From NCBI RefSeq assembly GCF_013393385.1, contig NZ_AP023239.1, forward strand, positions 682,001 through 746,000: a DNA stretch of 64,000 nt, given 5' to 3'. The position numbers and the translations under genes are program-made. Positions 28,478 through 40,149 of this stretch are shown here, in pieces. Positions within the stretch are counted from its first letter, which is position 1, and each line of letters starts with the position of its first letter. The notes beneath the pieces were generated by a model. The model had not been told where the DNA came from, made no database searches, and saw only the letters and a list, made by a program, of their open reading frames with translations. This DNA is from Paenibacillus sp. URB8-2 (GTDB taxonomy: Bacteria > Bacillota > Bacilli > Paenibacillales > Paenibacillaceae).

Positions 28478-28659
28478 ATTCAGGAAGGCGGGCAGCTTCG
28501 AGGATATGATTCAAGTGTTAGTAACTGCTATGATCTTTCTTCTGAAACGGCATATTTTCTTGAATATCATTCGGGTAAAGCTTCCATAGCTGCTTATCCG
28601 GTTCATTAACAAGTTGTCTGCTATAAGTTTGTCTTCTCCAGGCTCAAGCGGCCATAGAA

Positions 28660-28705
28660 AAAACGCCCCGTCTTTACACCTAAGTGGTGGAAGACGGGGC
28701 GTTTT
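28660..28705 (-). terminator. Terminator after acnA
   Basis: Perfect 15-bp arms AAAACGCCCCGTCTT / AAGACGGGGCGTTTT. On the reverse strand the stem ends in TTTTTT, about 80 bases after the acnA stop. It could also stop readthrough from iclR. Confidence 0.9.
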
Positions 28706-28783
28706 GGTTGAATTTGCGAATCCGGCGAGTTGGCCGGGAGGCTGGGCTACAGTCTCTGTGCTGCCCCAGCCGAACGGGTCCGC

Positions 28784-31522
<2,739 letters not shown>

Positions 31523-31579
31523 GAATTTGCCTCCTTGTTTCATCTGTTGAAACTCCATTTCATATTCATTCTGTCTTTT

Positions 31580-31608
31580 AGTATAACGGTTACAGGAGGG
31601 GGAGTAAA
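31580..31608 (-). promoter_or_regulatory. Sigma-A-type promoter for acnA
   Basis: On the reverse strand TTTACT and TATACT separated by exactly 17 bases, 58 bases before the acnA start codon. Confidence 0.6.
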
Positions 31609-32003
31609 GTTTTTTCCTTCATTTTATTCGAAAAATCCGCATCCCTTCGGCCCGGGTTCTCTGGTTCGCTCAAATTTAAGAATGATAAGCTTCCCGCCTA
31701 TTATCGGCCTAATATTCCTGCTGTAAACAAACGGATGACGCCCCTGAAGGACGGCGCTATCGTTTGTTATTGATAGTTTAAACATCAGGGACGCCTGCAA
31801 AGCACCTATGCGAGGCTCCCGCCAAGACTGCACTTTGTGGGGTTATTGTCCGTATAGCCGCCCGTTCTGCCTCATATATATAGTACGGCAACATACTGCC
31901 CTGGCGAAGCCTCCGGCTTCGGAACTCTTTTCGGAGTCTCTTGCAGGTAAAGCGTAAGTGCGGTGAAATTTGGTATCTGTGCGGAAAGGGGCGAAAATGG
32001 GCA
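31609..32003. other. Intergenic region, no gene recognised
   Basis: Divergent spacer between acnA and the amidase-domain gene. It contains a small hairpin CGAAGCC-TCC-GGCTTCG near 31908-31924, but no U tract, and short imperfect inverted repeats around 31740-31795. I see no convincing ORF, riboswitch or terminator. Confidence 0.5.
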
Positions 32004-33029
32004 ATGGATCAGAAATGGAAGAAAAGTCTGTATATATATGTTGATCAATGCAACAAAAGCCGGGTGGTGCCCGAAGCGGAAACATTCACCGGGTCCTTGA
32101 GCGAATTGGGTCACAGGCTTGGGGAGCACGAGCGCGGCGGGCGCATTGCGAAATGGTACAAGGACAGAGGGATTACGCCCCGGCGCTGCGAGACGGGGGT
32201 CAAGGTGCTGCGGACGGCGCAGCGGGATGCTGGGGACGTGATAGCTGAGGTCGCCCTGCACAGCGCATTTTACTATGAAAAAGGCGGGATCACGCACCGC
32301 GAAGACAAAGTGGAGCGGGAGCGTCTGACCTTTGCGAACGCAAAAGGGGAAGCCGGGTGGACCGTGGCTGGTGTGGAGCGTGACATTCCGGAGCAGGGTT
32401 CCCGGAAAAGCCGGGCTGGAGCCTCTCACGTAGAGATCCACGGCCTTGACGAGGCGTTCGGCCAGCCGTCTCTCCCGAGTCCGCTGCTGAGCCGCAGGGT
32501 GCTCTCCGCTTCCGCGCGCGATGTCCGTTACCGACGGGAAGACGCAGCGGCCTACGCGGACCGGTGGTGGAACGAGCATAACCCTGAATTTGAAACGTTC
32601 GCCGTGGATTGCACCAATTATGTGTCCCAATGTCTCTTTGCAGGGGGAGCACCGATCAACTATACTGGTAAAAGAGAAACGGGCTGGTGGTACAAAGGCT
32701 ATGTTGGCGGGCAGGAAGGGTGGAGCTACAGCTGGGCGGTCTCGGACAGTCTCCGCCGCTACCTGGACGGGGAGCGCAGCTCGGGCTTGCGCGCTCAAAT
32801 TATGGAACGTCCCGAGCAGCTGATGCTTGGAGACGTCATTCAATATGACTGGGATGGAGACGGCCGCTATCAGCACAGCACGGTCGTTACGGCGTTTGAC
32901 GCGGGGGGCATGCCGCTTGTCAACGCGCATACAGTTCCCAGCCGCCACCGCTATTGGGACTACCGGGATTCCTATGCCTGGACCGACAGAACGGCTTATC
33001 GTTTTTTTCACATTTACGACTATTTATAA
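32004..33029 (+). CDS. Amidase-domain protein (Amidase_6 type, putative cell-wall hydrolase)
   Basis: About 341 residues. The C-terminal ~160 show the pattern of the putative amidase domain PF12671: a Tyr-rich start (AAAYADRWWNEHNPEF), the catalytic-Cys box VDCTNYVSQCLFAGG (Cys203), W-rich stretches (GWWYKGYVGGQEGWSYSW), then LGDVIQYDWDGDGRYQHSTVV with the likely catalytic His, and AYRFFHIYDY at the end. The N-terminal part (1-170) is charged, with no clear domain and no signal peptide, so export is uncertain. Upstream ATGs are in frame to 31941; I prefer 32004. ddl follows after 19 bases, linking it to the wall. Confidence 0.78.
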   Translation: MDQKWKKSLYIYVDQCNKSRVVPEAETFTGSLSELGHRLGEHERGGRIAKWYKDRGITPRRCETGVKVLRTAQRDAGDVIAEVALHSAFYYEKGGITHREDKVERERLTFANAKGEAGWTVAGVERDIPEQGSRKSRAGASHVEIHGLDEAFGQPSLPSPLLSRRVLSASARDVRYRREDAAAYADRWWNEHNPEFETFAVDCTNYVSQCLFAGGAPINYTGKRETGWWYKGYVGGQEGWSYSWAVSDSLRRYLDGERSSGLRAQIMERPEQLMLGDVIQYDWDGDGRYQHSTVVTAFDAGGMPLVNAHTVPSRHRYWDYRDSYAWTDRTAYRFFHIYDYL

Positions 33030-33048
33030 TTCGGAGAGAGGTTAAGGA

Positions 33049-34143
33049 ATGGATAACGCAAAACTGACCGTGGGCCTGGCGTACGGCGGCAAATCGGGGG
33101 AGCACGAAGTATCGCTGCAGACCGCTTTTGCCGTAATGAACGCTTTCGACTACGCTAAATATGAAATACTGCCTTTTTATATTTCAAAACAGGGGCTGTG
33201 GAAGATTGGGGAGAAGCTTCAGGCCCCTTTCGGCCGGCTGGAGCAACTTAAGCTGGAAGGAGAGTCCGCAGATACGGGCAAGGCGCTGAACGCCGTATTC
33301 AGCGGCTTGGATGGCGGGGAACGAGTGGTCGACGTGATGTTCCCGCTGCTTCACGGCACGAACGGAGAAGACGGGACGATTCAGGGGCTGTTCGAGATGG
33401 CTAATATCCCTTATATCGGAGCGGGGGTGCTGGCCTCGGCGGCGGGCATGGACAAAGTTGTCATGAAGAAGCTGTTTGAAGAGGCAGGGCTTGATCAGTG
33501 CAAATACAGCTACTTTACCGCAAGCTCATGGAAGCGCAAGAGCCATGATCTGATCATCGAGGTCGAGGATAAGCTCGGCTACCCGGTGTTCGTAAAGCCC
33601 GCCAATCTGGGCTCCAGCGTCGGCATTTCCAAAGCCGAAGGCAAGGAGGCCCTCGTTAAAGCGATCGAGACCGCCTTCCGTTACGACACGAAGGTGATTA
33701 TCGAGGAGTTCGTCGAGGCGCGTGAGCTGGAAGTCAGTGTGCTGGGCAATGACGAGCCGGAGGCATCCGTTCCCGGCGAAATCGTCTCCTCCGGCGAATA
33801 TTACGATTATGCTGCCAAATATATCGACGGCAAGTCGCAAATGCTGATTCCGGCTCCCGTCGATCCCGAGACCGCCGACCGGCTGCGGGAATTGGCGCTG
33901 GCCGCCTTTCGAGCCATTGAAGGCAGCGGCATCACACGGGCCGATTTCTTCCTCCGCAAATCCGATGGCAGAATTTTGATCAACGAAGTCAACACCATGC
34001 CCGGCTTTACGCCGTTCAGCATGTATCCGCTGCTGTGGCGCGAGACGGGTGTATCCTACCAGGCTCTGCTGGACCGCATGATCGCGCTGGCGCTCGAGCG
34101 GTATGAGCTCAAGCAGGGCTTGAAATACGATAACGAGCAATAA
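33049..34143 (+). CDS. ddl: D-alanine--D-alanine ligase
   Basis: ATP-dependent synthesis of D-Ala-D-Ala for peptidoglycan precursors. 364 residues with the ATP-grasp layout: N-terminal GGKSGEHEVSLQTA, PLLHGTNGEDGTIQG, the ATP-binding strands VFVKPANLGSSVGISKA and IIEEFVEARELEVSVLG, the omega loop EYYDYAAKYIDG, and the Mg-binding end ILINEVNTMPGFT. The Tyr in the omega loop is the form seen in D-Ala-D-Ala enzymes, as opposed to D-lactate-specific Van ligases. GAGAGAGG precedes the ATG. Confidence 0.95.
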   Translation: MDNAKLTVGLAYGGKSGEHEVSLQTAFAVMNAFDYAKYEILPFYISKQGLWKIGEKLQAPFGRLEQLKLEGESADTGKALNAVFSGLDGGERVVDVMFPLLHGTNGEDGTIQGLFEMANIPYIGAGVLASAAGMDKVVMKKLFEEAGLDQCKYSYFTASSWKRKSHDLIIEVEDKLGYPVFVKPANLGSSVGISKAEGKEALVKAIETAFRYDTKVIIEEFVEARELEVSVLGNDEPEASVPGEIVSSGEYYDYAAKYIDGKSQMLIPAPVDPETADRLRELALAAFRAIEGSGITRADFFLRKSDGRILINEVNTMPGFTPFSMYPLLWRETGVSYQALLDRMIALALERYELKQGLKYDNEQ

Positions 34144-34185
34144 TAGACAATAGGCGGAATATCCGGCCGGAAAGGAGAAGGTATT

Positions 34186-34503
34186 ATGGGATTTCAAACG
34201 GAATTTAATTCGGTCTGCAAATTCAAGAATGAGCAGGAATTGTACGAACTGCTGGAATACGGACGCTGCAAAATGCTGAAGCAGGGGTTCCGCATCTTTC
34301 CGACCGGACAGAAGGTTATTGCTTATACGCCGGACAACGTTGCCGTGGCCATCGTCAAAATTTCGGCGTCCATCGCGGAGATCAACTTTCAGGGCCGCGA
34401 AGTCACCGCGGTCGAGATGGAACTGGTCCGCAAGCTGAATGAAGAAGAGTCCAGAGTACAGACGGCGCTTGCTGACGAGATGTTCTTCGGGGAGCGGGAA
34501 TGA
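34186..34503 (+). CDS. Unknown 105-residue protein, coupled to uvsE
   Basis: I do not recognise this family. It is a small soluble alpha/beta-looking protein: an N-terminal FNSVCKFKNEQELYELLEYGRCKML, beta strands (FRIFPTGQKVIAYTPDNVAVAIVKIS), then a helical charged C-terminus. Two cysteines (11 and 28) are 17 residues apart. A strong ribosome binding site (AAAGGAGAAGG) precedes the ATG. The stop codon overlaps the uvsE start by four bases (ATGA), a sign of translational coupling, so a role alongside UvsE or its regulation is possible but not shown. Confidence 0.75.
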   Translation: MGFQTEFNSVCKFKNEQELYELLEYGRCKMLKQGFRIFPTGQKVIAYTPDNVAVAIVKISASIAEINFQGREVTAVEMELVRKLNEEESRVQTALADEMFFGERE

Positions 34504-35507
34504 TCGTCCGCTTCGGTTATGTCGCGATGTCCACCGTTATTGAAAATTGTTCGCCGTCCAAGACGATGACGATGGCTTCGTTCAGCAAGCTGGAAGACCG
34601 CGAGGCGGCGGTTCGCCGCCTTGAGTCGATCGCCAGGGGCAATCTGCACAACACGCTCCGGCTGCTGAGGCATAACCGGGCATCGGATATTAGAGTTTAC
34701 CGGCTGACCTCGAAGCTGGTCCCTCTGGCCACGCATCCGGAGCTGCGGGACTGGAACCCTTTTGCCGCGCTGGCCGATGATTTTGCCGAGGTTGGCAGGT
34801 ATATCAAGGAGAACGGGATGAGGACGTCCTTTCATCCCGATCATTTTACCGTGCTGAGTACGCCAAGGCCCGAGGTGCTGGCCAGTTCCGTCCGTGACCT
34901 CCGGCACCATACGGACATGCTGTGCGCAATGGATCTTCCGGCAACGGCCAAGAACAATATTCATATCGGAGGCGCCTACGGAGATAAGCCTTCAGCGGCT
35001 GCGCGGTTCGTGGAGCACTTCCGGGATCTTGCGCCGGAACTGCAGGAACGCATCACGCTTGAGAACGACGACAAGACGTTCAACGCGGTGGAGACGCTGG
35101 AAGTCTGCAAGACGCTCGGCCTTCCGATGGTTCTGGATATCCATCATCAATGGGTGAATAACGAGGGAGAGCTTCCTTGGGAGCTGTGGCCGGAAATCAG
35201 CCGGACATGGCAGACGCCGCTGGCCTTGAAGGACGTCCCCAAAGACCAGCCGCTTCCGCCCAAGATCCACGTGTCCAGCCCCCGCAGCCCTTCCGATCCC
35301 CGCAGCCATGCCGATGGCGTGGAACCTGCGCCGCTGCTCGCCTTTCTGAAACGGATCGCGGCGGATACGGCGGCGGTGGATGTGATGATCGAAGCCAAGG
35401 CGAAGGACGGAGCGCTGTTTGAGCTGATGGAGACGCTGAAAGGAATGGAAGGCCCAGGGAGCCGGATTATCGTGCTGGACGGAGCAAGCATCAGCATCGA
35501 GGCATAG
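34500..35507 (+). CDS. uvsE: UV DNA damage endonuclease UvsE
   Basis: Nicks DNA 5' of UV photoproducts, an excision route independent of UvrABC, often active in spores. 335 residues with a TIM-barrel metal site. Family segments are IVRFGYVAMS at the start, SFHPDHFTVL, NNIHIGGAYGDK, RITLENDDKTF, MVLDIHHQWVN, and IHVSSPRSPSDPRSHADGV and VMIEAKAKDGAL near the end; these hold the metal-binding His, Glu and Asp residues. It overlaps the upstream small gene by four bases and is probably in the amidase-ddl transcript. Confidence 0.92.
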   Translation: MIVRFGYVAMSTVIENCSPSKTMTMASFSKLEDREAAVRRLESIARGNLHNTLRLLRHNRASDIRVYRLTSKLVPLATHPELRDWNPFAALADDFAEVGRYIKENGMRTSFHPDHFTVLSTPRPEVLASSVRDLRHHTDMLCAMDLPATAKNNIHIGGAYGDKPSAAARFVEHFRDLAPELQERITLENDDKTFNAVETLEVCKTLGLPMVLDIHHQWVNNEGELPWELWPEISRTWQTPLALKDVPKDQPLPPKIHVSSPRSPSDPRSHADGVEPAPLLAFLKRIAADTAAVDVMIEAKAKDGALFELMETLKGMEGPGSRIIVLDGASISIEA

Positions 35508-35604
35508 ATTATAGCCTTACTGACTTGATAAGTGGCCGCAAATGCGGTACGTTGAAGGAAACCTCGGTTTACCCTATATCTTAACAATTAAAGGAGCATT
35601 TGAA

Positions 35605-36375
35605 ATGGGAGAACTGCTGACCGGAAAAAATATAGTTGTGATGGGCGTGGCGAACGACCGCAGCATCGCCTGGGCGATTGCCAAGAGCCTGTCTGAACAG
35701 GGGGCGCGTCTGGCCTTTACATATGAAAGCGAACGTGTGGAAGGCCGGGTGCGCAAGCTGGCCGAGACCATTCCCGGTTCGGTGATTTTGCCGTGCAACG
35801 TGACGGTGGATGAGGATATCGACAAGCTGGCGGAGGAACTGAAAGAACAGTTCGGCGTGCTGCACGGCATTGTCCACAGCATAGCCTTCGCCAAAGGCGA
35901 GGATCTTGAGGGCCGCTTTGCCGCCACCTCGCGTTCCGGCTTTGCTCTGGCGCATGATATCAGCGCCTATTCACTGGTAGCGGTCGCCCAGCGGCTGCAT
36001 CCTCTCATGACCGAGGGCGGGTCCATCATTACGATGACCTATATGGGCTCGGAACGCGTTATGCGCAATTATAACGTCATGGGCGTGGCCAAAGCCGCGC
36101 TTGAAGCTTCGGTTCGCTATCTGGCAAGCGACCTTGGTCCGGACAACATCCGCGTGAACGCCATTTCTGCCGGACCGATCCGCACCCTGGCGGCCAAAGG
36201 CATCAGCGACTTCAACTCGATTCTTCGTGTCGTGGAAGAAAAAGCGCCGCTTCGCCGCGGCACCGATACCGCCGAAGTCGGCGATACGGCCATGTTCCTG
36301 ATGAGCCATCTGTCGCGCGGGATTACCGGAGAAGTGATCTATGTCGACGGTGGATATCACATCATCGGAGGTTAG
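35605..36375 (+). CDS. fabI: Enoyl-[acyl-carrier-protein] reductase FabI
   Basis: Last reductive step of fatty acid elongation, NAD(P)H-dependent; target of triclosan-type inhibitors. 256 residues of the short-chain dehydrogenase fold, with VMGVANDRSIAWAIAK for the cofactor. The catalytic residues Tyr146, Tyr156 and Lys163 match the classical FabI spacing (YMGSERVMRNYNVMGVAK). The ISAGPIRTLAAKGISDF segment is typical of Bacillus FabI. The start is placed at 35605 because AAAGGAG lies nine bases upstream; the frame extends to 35542. Confidence 0.95.
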   Translation: MGELLTGKNIVVMGVANDRSIAWAIAKSLSEQGARLAFTYESERVEGRVRKLAETIPGSVILPCNVTVDEDIDKLAEELKEQFGVLHGIVHSIAFAKGEDLEGRFAATSRSGFALAHDISAYSLVAVAQRLHPLMTEGGSIITMTYMGSERVMRNYNVMGVAKAALEASVRYLASDLGPDNIRVNAISAGPIRTLAAKGISDFNSILRVVEEKAPLRRGTDTAEVGDTAMFLMSHLSRGITGEVIYVDGGYHIIGG

Positions 36376-36458
36376 CAAGCGGGCCGGACGGCGGTCCCCG
36401 CGAGCTGCGAAGGGATCTCACGCCCCGGCTATCAAGTTTAAGAAAGCGGAGTGAAGAG

Positions 36459-37337
36459 ATGAGTTCTTTAAATCCTAATAGCAGTAATGAGCGGGAGCCC
36501 TATGTCGTATCCGGCAAGGGGTACACGGCGGTAGCCATCAACGCGGCCGCCAAAGCCGGGGAGTATATCAAGAGCAGACAGGGGACGGTAAAGGAGCTGG
36601 GAACGAAGTCATCGGCTCAGGATCTGGTGACCGAAGTGGACAAAGGCGCGGAGCAAATGATCCGCAGACTTGTACTGACGCATTATCCCGAACACGCCAT
36701 TCTGGGCGAAGAGGGAGTTGAACCGGGTGCCGATGCTGTGACCGCCGCGCTTGAGGAAGCGAAAGAGCATGAGTACCTCTGGATCGTCGATCCGGTGGAC
36801 GGAACAACGAACTTTGTCCACGGCTTCCCTTTTTACGCGGTGTCCATTGCGCTTGCCGTACGCGGCGAATTGACGGTCGGCGTCATTTACGATCCGGTGC
36901 GCGATGAAATGTTCGTGGCCGAAAAGGGCAAAGGCGCATACGTGCATGGCGTCAAGACGGCCGTCTCATCGGAAGCTTCACTTGGCGACAGCCTGATTGC
37001 GCTAGGCTTTCCGCCGGACCGGCAGTTCTCGCAGCCAGCTAACCTGGCCGCTTTTCAGAACATTCTGCCGAAAGTCCGCGGCATCCGCGCCGGAGGCTCG
37101 GCTGCTCTGCATCTGGCCTACGTGGCCGCGGGGCGGGTCAGCGGCTACTATGAAGTCGGCCTGAGTCCTTGGGACTGCGCCGCAGGTGTGCTGCTGGTCA
37201 AGGAATCGGGCGGCCAGGTCACCGATACGCTGGGCGACCCATACCATATCGGCACTCGCCATATCGTAGCCAGTAACGGGCATATTCATGATGACATCCT
37301 GTCTTCGCTTAAGGAAGCGGGAGCGACCGGATTCTAG
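36459..37337 (+). CDS. suhB: Inositol-monophosphatase-family phosphatase
   Basis: 292 residues with the Mg-dependent phosphatase motifs: DLVTEVDKGAE, the GEEG loop (ILGEEGVEP), DPVDGTTNFVHGFPFYAVS and the C-terminal LSPWDCAAGVLLVKESGG. Substrate is probably inositol phosphate, a nucleotide bisphosphate or another small phosphate; sequence alone cannot decide, and the symbol suhB is by family only. The N-terminus has an extra hydrophilic stretch of about 20 residues. AGCGGAGTGAAGAG precedes the ATG. The next small gene starts 23 bases after the stop. Confidence 0.9.
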   Translation: MSSLNPNSSNEREPYVVSGKGYTAVAINAAAKAGEYIKSRQGTVKELGTKSSAQDLVTEVDKGAEQMIRRLVLTHYPEHAILGEEGVEPGADAVTAALEEAKEHEYLWIVDPVDGTTNFVHGFPFYAVSIALAVRGELTVGVIYDPVRDEMFVAEKGKGAYVHGVKTAVSSEASLGDSLIALGFPPDRQFSQPANLAAFQNILPKVRGIRAGGSAALHLAYVAAGRVSGYYEVGLSPWDCAAGVLLVKESGGQVTDTLGDPYHIGTRHIVASNGHIHDDILSSLKEAGATGF

Positions 37338-37360
37338 TACGCGCGAGGAGGCTGGCTTCT

Positions 37361-37693
37361 ATGAACGAGAAGGAAGATCTGGAGCGCCGCTTGAGCGAAA
37401 TGCTGACCGGGGGCGAGCTGGAACAGAACGAACGTGAAGCGAGGCAGCTTCGCCAAATATCGCCTAAATACGAAATCCGTATTCAGACTTCGCTTGATCC
37501 GATTGTGGAGGAAACTTACCGGTACCGGGAAATGGCCCGCGACCTTGATGACCGGTATGATAAATATCTGGAACGGACGCTGAAGAAACAGCGGGATGTT
37601 GTTCCTCCCGAATCGGCGGCAGACCGGAAGGAAGCCCCTGGCGGCGGTGAGCGGAAAGACCGGAGCACCGGGGGAGAACAAATAGGCGATTAG
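37361..37693 (+). CDS. Hypothetical hydrophilic coiled-coil protein
   Basis: A 110-residue protein I cannot assign. It is very rich in Glu, Arg, Lys and Asp, with heptad-like helical segments (EKEDLERRLSEMLTGGELEQ, then VEETYRYREMARDLDDRYDKY), and a low-complexity Gly/Glu/Lys tail. There is no membrane segment and no cysteine. GAGGAGG lies ten bases before the ATG, and a terminator follows, so it is probably the last gene of the suhB unit. Confidence 0.7.
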   Translation: MNEKEDLERRLSEMLTGGELEQNEREARQLRQISPKYEIRIQTSLDPIVEETYRYREMARDLDDRYDKYLERTLKKQRDVVPPESAADRKEAPGGGERKDRSTGGEQIGD

Positions 37694-37718
37694 AAGCGCA
37701 ATATCATAACAAGAGAAA

Positions 37719-37759
37719 GAGTCAAGGCCGGGGTGAAGTGGAACCTTGGCTCTTTTTTT
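37719..37759 (+). terminator. Terminator after the suhB unit
   Basis: Stem GAGTCAAGG / CCTTGGCTC (one G-T pair), 16-base loop, then seven Ts. Confidence 0.8.
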
Positions 37760-37914
37760 AATCCGCTTTATGCCAAGAATACCCGAGCGCTCTTCAGTAT
37801 GCTGCGGAGCCCAAGCCCCTTTTTTAGGGCTATTTTTGGTTGCGGCGCGGTCTCTACCTTTACGGGAAACGGAATGATAGAATGGAAGAATCAATGCAGA
37901 CTTGGAGGGATAAA

Positions 37915-39192
37915 ATGATCGATTCGCTGAAAAAATGGATAACTTCCACAAGCTTCCTGCTGCTCGCAATCATGCTGCTGGGTCTTGGAACCCAAGGGGT
38001 TTCGGCAGCCGCCGCACAGACGCCTCAGCCGGATGAAGTCGGTATCGTGGCTTTGGGAGACTCCGTTACGGCAGGCTATGAGCCGGGTATGAATATGAAT
38101 TCCCAGCCCTACGGCTACGCGGAACGCCTGCTGGAGCAGGCCTGGTTTCACGGCAAGCGCGCTGCGCTGGGAAACTACGGCATTCTGGGGCTGAAGACCG
38201 CCGGACTTCGAAGCTATACGGCGGCGATCAAGGATGGCACGGCCATTACGGCGGACAGCATCCAGCCCGGCATCGCCGATCCGCGCCTGGCCTCGTTTGC
38301 GGCCAAGTCCGCGCAGACCAAGGCCGATATTGCCGCAGCCAAACTGATTACAATCACTATCGGCGGCAATGATGTGAGCAGTCTGCTGGTGCAGGCCAAG
38401 GATATGTCGGATGACGATCTGCAGGCCCGCGTACAAGAGCTGCTGGCCGCTTACACAACTAATGTCACCGCCGCGCTGGAGAACATACGAGCGATGAATC
38501 CGAATGCGACGATCATCATTGCCGACCAATATCAGCCCGTTCCGCAGCTTTATGCCGGCCAGAGCTATGCGAAACTGATGGGCGCCGCGGCAAGCTTTAC
38601 GCAAGCGGCGGACAGTCTGGCCGCAAACGTGACGCGCGCCGAGGCCCCCGTGCTGGTCGCTCATGCGGCCTCGCGGTTTGCGGGCCAGGAGGGATCGCTG
38701 ACGCATATTATCGCCGACTCCGATTTCCATCCGACTCAGCTCGGCTACGAGACGATTGCCAAGGTGTTCGCCGAAATGGTTTGGGGTGACTACCGTATAC
38801 CGAGCTCCTTCTTGACGCCATCCGGCTCGCAGCGGCCGATGACGATTGTCGTTAACAGCACGGAGCTGAACACGCCCAATAAACCGATCGTCCGCAGCGG
38901 CCAGAATTTCCTAGCGCTGGCGGATGTGCTCAAGGCCATGGGCGCAAGCGGCAAATGGGACAACAAGACGTCAAGCGCGACCATTGTATACGGCGGACGG
39001 ACGGTCGTGATTACGATCGGCTCGAAGACGATACAGGCGGACGGGCGCAAGATTGGGATAGACAGCCCGGCTTTTTTGCAAAAGACAGGCAAGGAAGTCA
39101 AGACGTATTTGCCTCTGGCCGCACTCGCCGCGGGCCTGGGCTTCGATGTTGAGTACAGCGCGCAGCTGCGTACCGCTTTTATCAATCCTTAA
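37915..39192 (+). CDS. Secreted SGNH/GDSL hydrolase with C-terminal stalk domain
   Basis: About 425 residues. A signal peptide covers residues 1-32 (hydrophobic TSFLLLAIMLLGLGTQGVSA, likely cleavage after VSA). The GDSL-type esterase domain has block I as ALGDSVTAG, block III as IGGNDVSS and the catalytic Asp/His in DSDFHPTQLGY. The last ~110 residues match the copper-amine-oxidase N-terminal-like (stalk) domain common in Paenibacillus exported proteins (VRSGQNFLALADVLKAMGA, TYLPLAALAAGLGF). Substrate unknown; an extracellular lipid, acyl or sugar ester is likely. Start at 37915 with TTGGAGGG upstream. Confidence 0.86.
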   Translation: MIDSLKKWITSTSFLLLAIMLLGLGTQGVSAAAAQTPQPDEVGIVALGDSVTAGYEPGMNMNSQPYGYAERLLEQAWFHGKRAALGNYGILGLKTAGLRSYTAAIKDGTAITADSIQPGIADPRLASFAAKSAQTKADIAAAKLITITIGGNDVSSLLVQAKDMSDDDLQARVQELLAAYTTNVTAALENIRAMNPNATIIIADQYQPVPQLYAGQSYAKLMGAAASFTQAADSLAANVTRAEAPVLVAHAASRFAGQEGSLTHIIADSDFHPTQLGYETIAKVFAEMVWGDYRIPSSFLTPSGSQRPMTIVVNSTELNTPNKPIVRSGQNFLALADVLKAMGASGKWDNKTSSATIVYGGRTVVITIGSKTIQADGRKIGIDSPAFLQKTGKEVKTYLPLAALAAGLGFDVEYSAQLRTAFINP

Positions 39193-39256
39193 TATAGTAA
39201 TGATTAAACAAGCGCGTATTAATAGATCATCAAGTGAAGCAAAGGTGGAGAAAACG

Positions 39257-39862
39257 GTGTCTGATGCAAAGTTTACGCAAGATTATGTGATTACGATGGA
39301 CGATATTGTAAGAGAGGGGCATCCGGCGCTTCGAATCGTCACCGAATCGGTTAAGGTGCCTCTGACGGAGGAGGACCGGGAAACGCTGCTCTGCATGCTC
39401 CAGTTCCTGAAGAACAGCCAGGATGAGGAGATGGCCGCCAAGTATAAGCTGCGTTCGGGAGTGGGTCTGTCGGCTAATCAGATCGGGCTGAACAAGCGGA
39501 TGTTTGTCATGTATGCGCAGGATGAAAATGGCACGCTCATCGAGCATGCACTGGTCAATCCCAAAATCGTCAGCCATTCCCTGGCGATGGTCTATTTGCC
39601 GGAAAGCGAAGGCTGCCTGTCGGTAGACCGGCCGATTCAGGGTTTCGTGCCGAGATATGACGCGGTTAAAGTAAAAGCGTATGACCTTGTGGCGGGCAAA
39701 GAGGTCCAGCTTCGGTTCAAGGGCTACACGTCGATCATTATCCAGCATGAGATGGATCACCTTGACGGAAAGATGTTCTACGACCGGATCAATAAAGAGA
39801 ATCCGTTCAAGCTGCCGCAGGGCGTAGCCATCCGCAGCCTGTACGACCGGGAAGAGAAGTAA
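39257..39862 (+). CDS. def: Peptide deformylase, type 2
   Basis: Removes the formyl group from the N-terminal methionine of new proteins. About 201 residues; the long type 2 form of Gram-positives, with an insertion near the N-terminus (FLKNSQDEEMAAKYKLRS). Metal site and motifs: GVGLSANQIG (motif 1), EGCLSVD (motif 2, Cys ligand) and IIQHEMDHLDG (motif 3, HExxH-like His ligands). The start is probably the GTG at 39257, with AAGGTGGAG seven bases upstream. The in-frame ATG at 39200 has no good ribosome binding site. Confidence 0.93.
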   Translation: MSDAKFTQDYVITMDDIVREGHPALRIVTESVKVPLTEEDRETLLCMLQFLKNSQDEEMAAKYKLRSGVGLSANQIGLNKRMFVMYAQDENGTLIEHALVNPKIVSHSLAMVYLPESEGCLSVDRPIQGFVPRYDAVKVKAYDLVAGKEVQLRFKGYTSIIIQHEMDHLDGKMFYDRINKENPFKLPQGVAIRSLYDREEK

Positions 39863-39927
39863 AGGTTGAAACCCAATGATTACGGAATGAATAATTTTCA
39901 GAAAAAGGAGTAAATTATTAAGCAAGG

Positions 39928-39966
39928 CGGCCGTAGCTTTCCTAACCGGGGCGACGGTCGTTTTTT
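39928..39966 (+). terminator. Terminator after peptide deformylase gene
   Basis: Stem CGGCCGT / ACGGTCG with a 19-base loop, followed by six Ts. Confidence 0.65.
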
Positions 39967-40086
39967 ACGCGTTCATCTGTCGGAAGCCAGGGATAGCGAA
40001 GGGGAATGCGCGCGAGTCATTCGCTGTGCCGGTCTGCCCACAGCCTTGCGGACGGTTGCCGCCCTTGTGCTGGACGGCCGGACACA

Positions 40087-40132
40087 AAAACGCCGTCCAA
40101 AGGCGACAGCGTCTGCCTTTGAACGGCGTTTT
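40087..40132 (-). terminator. Terminator after hemL
   Basis: AAAACGCCGT-C-CAAAGGC / GCCTTTG-A-ACGGCGTTTT. The reverse-strand tail is T-rich and lies just after the hemL stop. It may also act on the forward strand. Confidence 0.88.
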
Positions 40133-40149
40133 TTCGCAGCTTGCGGTAC

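Noticed and set aside
31872..33011. 379-codon frame antisense to the amidase gene
   Set aside because: The forward frame has a clear Amidase_6 pattern and good neighbours; the reverse frame shows no motif.
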